Shown here in pieces: positions 1-6,657 of a stretch of DNA of 6,657 nucleotides; the stretch's first letter is position 1, and every line of letters begins with the position of its first letter. The DNA lies in assembly GCA_017880985.1 (NCBI GenBank), contig JADGRK010000141.1, forward strand, positions 1 to 6,657, written 5' to 3'. The stretch is from Rhodoferax sp. (GTDB lineage: Bacteria; Pseudomonadota; Gammaproteobacteria; Burkholderiales; Burkholderiaceae_C). Below the pieces are notes generated by a model. The model ran no database searches, was not told the origin of the DNA, and saw nothing but the letters and a program-made list of their open reading frames with translations. A program made the position numbers and the translations under genes.

Positions 1-2669
1 GCATCGACCACGCGCCGGATGGCGCCACGCGCTGCTTGGGCCACTTCGGGTGCCAGCACCTGTTCCGCCTGGCCAGGCTTGTAGTGCAGTACAGTTTCAT
101 ACGGCGTGTCCGCGGCGAAATGCAGTGACTCGATGATCATATTGGGTTTGCGCATGCCGTCGTTGACCAGAATGCCCATCATCTCGGCCAGTGCGGCGGG
201 CCGGTCGGCCGAGGCGCCCAGCGCAGTGGCGTACGACGGCACCAGCGAGTCAAAGGGGTAACCCATCTGCGCCCATTGGCGGTGGATTTCCAGAAACCCT
301 TCGCCTTCGAGCAGAGCCAGAATGCGCTTGTCCTGCGCCTGTTTGCGGTGGGTAGAAAACAGCCAGCCATAGACCGCCTGACGCTCGGCCATGCTGGCCT
401 GCATGACCTGCGTCTGGCTGGCACCCGGGTGGTTTTGCAGGTAGCCAACCAGCCACAACTCCAGTGGATGCACCCCGGCCAGGTAGCCGCGATCGGCCAG
501 CAACATCTGCGTTGGGGCGTACTCCTCAAACAGCCGGTCCAGCCGGGACTCGGCCGGATTGATGCCATCGGGCAGGTTGTCCTTCACCAGCGCCGTGAAC
601 TGCGTCAGCGTCGCCTGCGGGTAAAGCGTGCGGAAAATGGCGGCCAGTCGCGAAGTGGTGGGCCGCACAGTGCCCAGCAACAACTCTTGCGCTTCTTCTG
701 CGGTTTTTCCCTGGTACTTGACCAGAAAGCGGCGCATGAAGACCTGCCCTTCGCGGTCGGCAAAGCGCGCCAGGTAGTCGACACGGCGCGGATCGTCGGC
801 ATCCTTGAGCAGTTTGGCCGAGGAGCCTGGCGTCAGGAACATGTAGTGGTGCACGACATCGCGCATCAGCCGGATGAACACCAGATTGACCGAGTTGCGC
901 AGCCCGTCACGGACCGACATCACACGGCCATCGTCCTCGTGCCTGAAGTTGTTGAAGTGGTGCAGTCCGCCACCTGTCATGAAGCCTTCACCCGGGCTTG
1001 CCGAGTAGGACCGCTCCAGCGCGGCATCAAGCATCGTGCGCAAGCTTTTGTCTTTGGCACTGGCCAGGTAATCGGCGGCCCAGCGTGTCAGCACGTCTCG
1101 CCGATCAACCTCCAGTGCACGCAATTGGGGCGGCTCCAGCATGGCCAGCCGCTGGTGCAGCTTGGCCATGATGTCGAGGTAGGTCACCAGCGTGCGCAGC
1201 TTGGCGGTCGACCCGAGGTCGAGTTTGGTGCCTTCGTTGATATTGAGCGGCTGTTCAAAATTGTCGGCCTGCACCCGCAGGTAGTTGGCCTGCGTGCCGC
1301 GCTCATAGAGCGTGAAGCTGTACACCACCTTGGCAGGATCGCCCCGTGCCAGCAACTGCTTGGCTGACAGACCGGCCGCCTGGACCTTGGCCGGGTCGCG
1401 CAACTCGCGCAACAAGGTGGTCACCGCCATTTGCACCGGCGCATCCAGCGTGCTGGCCACGCTGAGGTCCAGGCGATCTAGGTCATACAAACTGCTGCCA
1501 CCGATCAAGCTGGCCAGATGCAGGCGCACCGCATTGGACGCTTTTTGCGACACGAAGGACACGGCGACGACCGGCACCTTGTCGGAGCGCCGGTGCAGCT
1601 TGACCTGCAGTGCCGCATCGCGCAGCGCGGGCGAGATCACGCCGGCACTGCCCAGCAGGCGCAGATGGCTGTCGGTGAGTTGCTCCAGTTCGGTCTCGTT
1701 GGCATCAAAATAATACGAGGGGCGGCGCTGGGACACCATCAGGCTCAGGGCCTGTTTGTAGATTCTGGCCTGCTCGTTGAGCTCAATCGGGGGCGCCGCC
1801 ACGTTTTTCAACAGGCGGTTGGTCTCCTGGACGTCTCGCCCGTACCAGGCCCACATGCCATCGCCCAGGCCATGCACCTCGCCAAAGCCGGCCTTGGCGG
1901 ACAAGGGCATGGTATTGAGGTAGCTGCGCACAATCTGGCGCCTCGCCTCGCTGGTGTCTTCGCCCTGCTGATAGGCGCGCAACGTGGCCGACACCATTTG
2001 TTGCAGCTTGTCCCTAACCGAGGAGGTGAGCCCGTCGGAGGAATGGCGGTATTTTTCGATTTGGGTCGCCAGCGTACTGCCGCCGGGGGTTCGGGCCGCG
2101 CCGGTGACGGCGTTTTTGGTCTTGATCAGCACCGCGTTAGCCAGTCGGTCCCATTCCACAGCCGGGTTGCGCTTGGGGTGCTCCGAATCAAGCAATTCCC
2201 GGTTTTCGATGAACAGCAGGGTCTGCACCAGGATCGGGGCGATGTCGTCAAAGCGCTCGAAGACGCGTTTCGGATAGCGCGCTTGAAACAGCGGTGTATG
2301 GTGACTGTCAAGAATGCGCAGACCGGCCTGGGTTTTTTCAGGATAAGGGGCGAAATAGCCCTTGTCGACTATGGCAGCCATGCCCTCCGAGATGCGCGCC
2401 TGTTTGACGATCTCGAAGTCCCTGGTCTTGAGCTTGCCCAGCAACACCGGCAACTGCGCGTAACCGAGTCGGTCGTCATATGGCGCACTCTGAGGAAAGC
2501 GGATGGAGGGACTAGGCCCAGCACCCACCGTGTAAGTGGCCTTGCGGGCCAGTTCTGCAAAAAAATGGGCCTGGTAGGCGGAAGTGCTCATTTCCTGGGC
2601 CACCAGCAGACCCGATATACCCAACAACAACACCGACACCCACACCCACACCGCCAATTTAACCCGCAT
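1..2669 (-). CDS. Divergent class A penicillin-binding-protein-like glycosyltransferase/transpeptidase, C-terminus cut by window edge
   Basis: This frame stays open for 889 codons to the left edge. Class A PBPs polymerise and cross-link peptidoglycan on the periplasmic face of the inner membrane. Residues 4-24 form an N-terminal membrane anchor. The GT51 domain (about 130-290) shows IENREL with the likely catalytic Glu155, GGSTLATQ (196-203) and SYLN (249-252). The transpeptidase domain shows STAK (487-490; nucleophile Ser487), SVN (593-595) and an ALGAS block (816-820); the expected KTG box would lie past the edge. Oddities: the GT51 motif normally read RKxxE is DKLQQ (220-224), so its Glu is a Gln, and SVN is separated from ALGAS by over 220 mostly polar, helix-like residues. 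I chose ATG 2669 because AGGA lies 8 nt upstream; in-frame ATGs at 2675 and 2678 sit too close to it, and an in-frame stop lies at 2697-2699. The class A PBP-like architecture is clear; the exact subfamily and whether the glycosyltransferase is active are not. Confidence 0.88.
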   Translation of the reverse strand, partial: MRVKLAVWVWVSVLLLGISGLLVAQEMSTSAYQAHFFAELARKATYTVGAGPSPSIRFPQSAPYDDRLGYAQLPVLLGKLKTRDFEIVKQARISEGMAAIVDKGYFAPYPEKTQAGLRILDSHHTPLFQARYPKRVFERFDDIAPILVQTLLFIENRELLDSEHPKRNPAVEWDRLANAVLIKTKNAVTGAARTPGGSTLATQIEKYRHSSDGLTSSVRDKLQQMVSATLRAYQQGEDTSEARRQIVRSYLNTMPLSAKAGFGEVHGLGDGMWAWYGRDVQETNRLLKNVAAPPIELNEQARIYKQALSLMVSQRRPSYYFDANETELEQLTDSHLRLLGSAGVISPALRDAALQVKLHRRSDKVPVVAVSFVSQKASNAVRLHLASLIGGSSLYDLDRLDLSVASTLDAPVQMAVTTLLRELRDPAKVQAAGLSAKQLLARGDPAKVVYSFTLYERGTQANYLRVQADNFEQPLNINEGTKLDLGSTAKLRTLVTYLDIMAKLHQRLAMLEPPQLRALEVDRRDVLTRWAADYLASAKDKSLRTMLDAALERSYSASPGEGFMTGGGLHHFNNFRHEDDGRVMSVRDGLRNSVNLVFIRLMRDVVHHYMFLTPGSSAKLLKDADDPRRVDYLARFADREGQVFMRRFLVKYQGKTAEEAQELLLGTVRPTTSRLAAIFRTLYPQATLTQFTALVKDNLPDGINPAESRLDRLFEEYAPTQMLLADRGYLAGVHPLELWLVGYLQNHPGASQTQVMQASMAERQAVYGWLFSTHRKQAQDKRILALLEGEGFLEIHRQWAQMGYPFDSLVPSYATALGASADRPAALAEMMGILVNDGMRKPNMIIESLHFAADTPYETVLHYKPGQAEQVLAPEVAQAARGAIRRVVD

Positions 2670-2696
2670 GCACATCATCCTGAAACATTCGGCAGT

Positions 2697-2819
2697 TTAC
2701 CCTTCCCTTTTGGGGTCGTCCCAGGAGAGCACTACACGACCCAATATCTGGGGCTGGCCCATTGACGATGAATAGCGAGCGCTGTCGGTGGTCATGAATT
2801 CCGCTGTCAGCTTGACCAT
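2697..2819 (-). CDS. Possible small ORF of 40 codons upstream of the PBP-like gene
   Basis: This is a short ATG-to-TAA frame beginning MVKLTAEF and ending SWDDPKREG. A GGGGA stretch ends 4 nt before the ATG, a credible ribosome binding site. The third codon position is about 70% G/C, in line with neighbouring genes. The stop lies 27 nt before the ATG of the PBP-like gene and in the same frame, so the two could be co-transcribed and translationally coupled. There is no signal peptide or membrane segment. I do not recognise the protein. It could instead be a chance frame in the PBP leader or the tail of a lost gene. Confidence 0.3.
   Translation of the reverse strand: MVKLTAEFMTTDSARYSSSMGQPQILGRVVLSWDDPKREG
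2710..2744. repeat. Inverted repeat 35-70 nt upstream of the PBP-like start
   Basis: GGGTCGT (left arm within 2710-2719) pairs with ACGACCC (2736-2742) across about 17 nt. Flanking TT/AA pairs extend it if one extra base in the left arm is looped out. It lies inside the possible small ORF and just ahead of the PBP-like start. No U-run follows on the minus strand, so it does not look like an intrinsic terminator. An operator or mRNA leader hairpin is possible, as is chance. Confidence 0.25.
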
Positions 2820-2950
2820 CTTTTCCCCGATGAATTGTCCTGCTCAGTCGACCGTCGGCACTATTGACAACAGATGACCAAAATCTGGTCGGCGCAGACA
2901 TAATCGCCGTCAAGTTGAAGCAGTGGCGCTTAGACGCCCATAATTCGTGG

Positions 2951-2967
2951 GCTGGATGTTATCCAGC
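2951..2967. repeat. Perfect short hairpin
   Basis: GCTGGATGTTATCCAGC is a perfect 7-bp stem with a 3-nt loop. No T-run follows on either strand, so it is not a standard terminator. It is about 280 bp upstream of the PBP-like gene and not adjacent to any gene start. Function unknown. Confidence 0.5.
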
Positions 2968-2998
2968 AGATCGACCATCATGTGGCAAATCAGCACTC

Positions 2999-3046
2999 AT
3001 TGGACTTCCCTATAGCAGCCTGTGGTGGAGGACAGGTTCCGCTGCA
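2999..3046 (+). repeat. 48-bp degenerate dispersed repeat, copy A
   Basis: Begins ATTGGACTTCC and ends CCGCTGCA, followed by nnnCCGACCG (to 3056). Aligned without gaps, it matches copy C at 33 of 48 positions (the first 11 and last 8 bases identical in both) and copy B at 31 of 48. Homology with copy B continues into the CCGACCG string just after the repeat. The copies share position, length and end sequence, which argues for common origin over chance. Confidence 0.6.
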
Positions 3047-3276
3047 CAACCGACCGCCACCCCGCGAAACTGCCTGCCGCCGTCGAATGACTGCTCCCGA
3101 GTTTCCGGGACCGACGAATGCCCAAACTGGACCAGCAGCGGCAATGACCGCTCTGGAGAACTCGACAGAAATTCCTGGCTCGCGCCGAAGGTCGGGTTAC
3201 GCTGCGTACCGGTCAGCCAGAGGCACCCCACCTGGGAAATTCTTGATAACACCCAACAGCATCGGACTTGCGCGCG

Positions 3277-3422
3277 CTACCTCACCAACTGGTTGAGCTG
3301 AATGATCAGCATCACCATCCCGCCCATGGCCACGATCAGCAGAGGCCAGCGGCGCGCCTTCGCGCAACAGCACCAGGGCGTAGCGCATCGGTGCGCATGG
3401 CCCGGTTGGACAGGGTCTGGAG
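3277..3422 (-). pseudogene. Frameshifted remnant of a membrane-protein C-terminus
   Basis: Read on the minus strand, protein-like sequence passes through three frames in succession: LQTLSNRAMRTDALR (from 3422), then ALVLLREG, then RRWPLLIVAMGGMVMLI ending QLNQLVR and TAG at 3277-3279. The last part is a clear hydrophobic transmembrane helix with a positively charged end, as at the C-terminus of an inner-membrane protein. No single frame joins the pieces, which suggests at least two small indels. It starts about 30 bp beyond the gpmI stop codon and on the same strand, so it may once have been the next gene downstream. I cannot name the family. Alternatively the last frame could be chance hydrophobicity, but the triplet style resembles real genes here. 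Confidence 0.4.
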
Positions 3423-3452
3423 CGGCGACCTGACTTAGGACAGGCAGTTAGC

Positions 3453-5093
<1,641 letters not shown>

Positions 5094-5178
5094 GATGGGT
5101 TCTGAAGTGAAAGTTCGGCGAATACCTCAATTCTGCGGCACATCCCACGTCAAGTCTGCGCTCCGATACGATGTGGCC
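5094..5178. promoter_or_regulatory. Divergent promoter region between gpmI and ppk2
   Basis: This 85-bp gap must hold the upstream signals of both genes if each starts as annotated. On the minus strand TTGACG (5148-5153) is a good -35-like box for gpmI, but no strong -10 lies at the right distance. On the plus strand TACGAT (5167-5172) is a fair -10-like box only 7 bp before the ppk2 ATG, which would give a leaderless or near-leaderless transcript. Neither gene has a clear Shine-Dalgarno sequence. No operator palindrome is evident. The assignment rests mainly on position. Confidence 0.4.
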
Positions 5179-5979
5179 ATGAAAAAATCCAAAAACGGCA
5201 AGCCCGGCACATTAGGCAAAAACGATTACTTTGACGAGCTGGAGCCGCTGCAGGTTGAGCTCAATGACCTGGCCCGCTGGCTGGTGCACACCGGCAAGCG
5301 TTTGATGGTGGTGATCGAGGGGCGTGACACGGCTGGCAAGGGGGGTGTGATTTCGGCCATCGCCGACACCTTGAACCCGCGCCAGTGCCGCACCGTGGCG
5401 CTGGCCAAGCCCAGCGAGCGCGAGCAGTCACAGTGGTACTTTCAGCGCTACGTGCCATATCTTCCTGCAGCGGGCGAAATTACGCTGTTTGACCGCAGTT
5501 GGTACAACCGGGCGGGTGTAGAACGTGTCATGGGTTTTTGTACCGAACAGCAGACCAAAGACTTTCTGAAGCAGGCTCCTGCGTTTGAGAAGATGCTGGT
5601 GGACGACGGCATTCTGCTGTTCAAGTACTGGCTGACAGTCGACCAGGCACAGCAGGAAGAACGTTTTTCCGAGCGCCTGGCCGACCCACTCAAGCGCTGG
5701 AAACTCAGTCCGATTGATGTGAAAGCGCGGGAAAAATACGCTGAATATGGGCAGGCGCGTGACGTGATGCTGAAGGCCACACACTCAAAAATTGCGCCCT
5801 GGACGTTGGTGGACTTTAACGACCAGCGCGCCGGCCGCCTCATGCTCATTCGCCACCTGCTCGACCACATTCCAGACCGCAAGGTCGTTGAGACCCTGGT
5901 TAATTTTCCTCCGCTGGGCCATGAGCCCTTTCGCGAGAAGTTTGGCACTCCTCTGGAACCGCTCAAGACCATGGGTTAA
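5179..5979 (+). CDS. ppk2: Polyphosphate kinase 2 family protein, single domain
   Basis: PPK2 enzymes transfer phosphate between polyphosphate and nucleotides in the cytosol, typically making ATP or GTP from the diphosphates. This 266-residue protein has one complete PPK2 domain: the Walker A loop EGRDTAGKGG (47-56; Lys54), the conserved SQWYFQRYVPYLPAAGE (84-100), the Walker B-like LFDRSWYNRAGVERVMGF (103-120; Asp105, Arg106) and the helical lid (from about 125, including KYWLTV and KRWKLSPID). Length and motifs fit the short class I type, which mainly phosphorylates nucleoside diphosphates; donor base preference cannot be read off here. I chose ATG 5179 because the protein then begins with the short Lys-rich tail usual in this group. 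An in-frame ATG at 5092 would add 29 unconserved-looking residues and overlap the gpmI start codon. No clear ribosome binding site precedes 5179. No terminator hairpin is visible after the stop. Confidence 0.93.
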   Translation: MKKSKNGKPGTLGKNDYFDELEPLQVELNDLARWLVHTGKRLMVVIEGRDTAGKGGVISAIADTLNPRQCRTVALAKPSEREQSQWYFQRYVPYLPAAGEITLFDRSWYNRAGVERVMGFCTEQQTKDFLKQAPAFEKMLVDDGILLFKYWLTVDQAQQEERFSERLADPLKRWKLSPIDVKAREKYAEYGQARDVMLKATHSKIAPWTLVDFNDQRAGRLMLIRHLLDHIPDRKVVETLVNFPPLGHEPFREKFGTPLEPLKTMG

Positions 5980-6060
5980 GGGGGTTACTTGATCAGTAGC
6001 ACGTCGACTCAGGGGCCGGGGCAAGGACTAATTCATTCAGCGACTTCAGAATGGAAGGAA

Positions 6061-6108
6061 ATTGGGCTGCCACTTAGCGGGCACTTGTGACAGTCGGCTC
6101 CCGCTGCA
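6061..6108 (+). repeat. 48-bp degenerate dispersed repeat, copy B
   Basis: Begins ATTGGGCTGCC and ends GTCGGCTCCCGCTGCA, then nnGCCGACCG to 6118. It is the left arm of a large inverted repeat with copy C: 36 of 48 positions match without gaps, with the innermost 16 bases (6093-6108) perfectly complementary to 6173-6188. It also matches copy A, about 3 kb away, at 31 of 48 positions. Confidence 0.65.
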
Positions 6109-6172
6109 TTGCCGACCGTGAATTCGTGTCCAGCAAACCATCCTTTGATGAACACAAAACCTACTTCGCCTT

Positions 6173-6220
6173 TGCAGCGGGAGCCGACCCTCACGAACGG
6201 CAGGTCACTGGAAGTCCAAT
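6173..6220 (-). repeat. 48-bp degenerate dispersed repeat, copy C (inverted)
   Basis: Read on the minus strand it begins ATTGGACTTCC (6220-6210) and ends GTCGGCTCCCGCTGCA (6188-6173). It faces copy B across a 64-bp spacer, so that 6061-6220 forms one 160-bp imperfect palindrome able to fold into a long cruciform or RNA hairpin. No T-run follows, so a terminator role is not indicated. Confidence 0.65.
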
Positions 6221-6350
6221 TCCATGATTTTCGTTGCGGAGTTCGATCCAGTCAGATGCGCTGGTGCCAATTGGCATCTGCCTTATCTTTGGTTGTCAAT
6301 TCGACTCTTGTTGCTGCCAAAAGCACGGTACTACCACAGGATGGTGACGC

Positions 6351-6482
6351 CATAATTGACTCGTGGTTTATGGTGATGAATGGCGTACTGGCGTTTTCAT
6401 CGCCGCATCCACGTGCAAATAGCAAAGCAACATTGGCCACATCTTCAACCGTGGTGAACTCCCCGTCAACGGTTTCTTTGAG
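6351..6482 (-). pseudogene. C-terminal remnant of a 3-hydroxybutyrate-dehydrogenase-like SDR
   Basis: On the minus strand, 6482-6414 encodes a peptide containing TVDGEFTTVEDVANVALLFA. This closely fits the late part of bacterial D-3-hydroxybutyrate dehydrogenases, where a TVDGEFTT-VEDVA string precedes an ALFxA helix and a final NALTGQ...VSHGW segment. After it the frame reads NASTPFITINHESIM, which keeps only the N-A-x-T spacing and a His of that ending, so it looks eroded. The Rossmann nucleotide-binding motif, catalytic Tyr-Lys and all upstream sequence are missing. The frame is preceded only 27 bases upstream by the TAG of the MFS gene, so there is no room for a whole gene. It is best read as a decayed or recombined gene end, not a functional protein. 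Confidence 0.6.
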
Positions 6483-6509
6483 CCCAAACCGGAGCCCGCG
6501 GAGTTTGGA

Positions 6510-6657
6510 CTACCGCCTCTCGATCGTCGGCAAAAATGCCGTCAGCAGACCGATCAGCGGCAGGAAGGCGCAAACCTGGTACACCGTTTCGATGCTGGTC
6601 GCGTCGGCCAGCTGGCCAAGCAGGGCAGCGCCAATGCCCCCCATGCCGAAGGCGAAA
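6510..6657 (-). CDS. MFS transporter, fosmidomycin-resistance (Fsr) type, C-terminal end only
   Basis: The last 48 codons and a TAG stop (6510-6512) are in the window; the rest lies beyond the right edge. The peptide starts FAFGMGGIGAALLGQLAD, then has TSIETVYQVCAFLPLIGLL and ends FLPTIERR. This is a final pair of transmembrane helices with a short cytosolic tail. The GMGGIGAA, loop LADxTSIE and VYQVCxFLPLIGLLTxFLP pattern is what I recall from the C-terminus of Fsr-family efflux proteins of the major facilitator superfamily. These are inner-membrane proton-driven exporters that can confer fosmidomycin resistance; the physiological substrate is often unknown. The family call rests on one short segment, so another MFS subfamily is possible. 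Confidence 0.7.
   Translation of the reverse strand, partial: FAFGMGGIGAALLGQLADATSIETVYQVCAFLPLIGLLTAFLPTIERR

Larger units (their letters stand above)
2820..3276. other. Gene-poor stretch, no convincing gene
   Basis: Neither strand has an ORF with recognisable protein sequence or a good start site. The frames that are open (for example plus 2864-3301 and 2982-3296) are rich in Pro, Arg, Ser and Cys and match no family I know. The stretch holds a perfect 7-bp hairpin at 2951-2967 and one copy of a 48-bp degenerate repeat starting at 2999. It also has two related short strings, CGAATGACTGCTCC near 3083-3096 and GCAATGACCGCTCT at 3141-3154, 58 bp apart. It looks like a decaying intergenic island rather than a regulatory region for one gene. 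Confidence 0.6.
5980..6350. other. Gene-poor stretch with inverted repeats, no convincing gene
   Basis: No coding frame with recognisable protein is present on either strand. The stretch is dominated by two head-to-head copies of the 48-bp repeat (6061-6108 and 6173-6220). Further right there is a perfect 12-bp palindrome, TGCCAATTGGCA (6265-6276), nested in a CAGATGC/GCATCTG inverted repeat (6254-6280). The ppk2 gene has no obvious intrinsic terminator here. The minus-strand frame that runs to 6252 is the downstream continuation of the SDR remnant and shows no further similarity I recognise. Confidence 0.6.

Noticed and set aside
276..1367. Long plus-strand ORF of 363 codons, and others at 1312-1713, 1518-2765 and 1984-2277
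   Set aside because: They lie opposite the PBP-like gene, whose minus-strand frame carries clear GT51 and transpeptidase motifs. Long antisense frames are common in GC-rich genes and these have no recognisable domains.
2659..2913. Minus-strand 84-codon ORF overlapping the PBP-like start
   Set aside because: It runs out of frame through the PBP-like start and the better-supported 40-codon frame; it has no recognisable features.
2999..3163. Integron attC site or CRISPR-like array
   Set aside because: There are no regularly spaced identical repeats, no paired core sites with integrase or cas genes, and the copies are too divergent and too few.
5448..5972. Minus-strand ORFs of 118 and 174 codons opposite ppk2
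   Set aside because: They are mirrors of a complete PPK2 gene, with no domains and no start signals.
6093..6188. Inverted repeat as an intrinsic terminator for ppk2 or the MFS gene
   Set aside because: The 64-nt spacer is too long and no T-run follows on either strand.

Overview
The window looks like chromosomal DNA of a betaproteobacterium, most likely Burkholderiales and possibly the Comamonadaceae (Rhodoferax/Polaromonas-like). This is inferred from moderately high GC, strong G/C preference at third codon positions, and the style of the PPK2, GpmI and Fsr-type proteins. No mobile element, CRISPR array, RNA gene or phage gene is visible, and I find no convincing new multi-gene system.

Layout, left to right. 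(1) Positions 1-2669, minus strand: the first 889 codons of a large, divergent class A penicillin-binding-protein-like enzyme (GT51 glycosyltransferase plus transpeptidase). Its C-terminus, including the expected KTG box, lies beyond the left edge. A possible 40-codon ORF (2697-2819) sits just upstream of it. (2) About 2820-3452: a gene-poor stretch with a perfect hairpin, one copy of a 48-bp degenerate repeat, and the frameshifted remains of a membrane-protein C-terminus. (3) 3453-5093, minus: gpmI, the cofactor-independent phosphoglycerate mutase of glycolysis and gluconeogenesis, intact. (4) 5094-5178: a short divergent promoter region. (5) 5179-5979, plus: a single-domain polyphosphate kinase 2, intact. 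(6) 5980-6509: a second gene-poor stretch with two more copies of the 48-bp repeat in head-to-head inversion, then the decayed C-terminal end of a 3-hydroxybutyrate-dehydrogenase-like SDR. (7) 6510-6657, minus: the last 48 codons of an MFS transporter of the fosmidomycin-resistance (Fsr) type.

The intact genes are housekeeping: cell-wall synthesis, central carbon metabolism and polyphosphate/nucleotide energy balance. gpmI and ppk2 share a divergent upstream region, so co-regulation is possible but not shown. The points most worth a second look are the unusual motif changes and the very long insertion in the PBP-like protein, and the two decaying intergenic islands that carry the same 48-bp repeat next to gene remnants.
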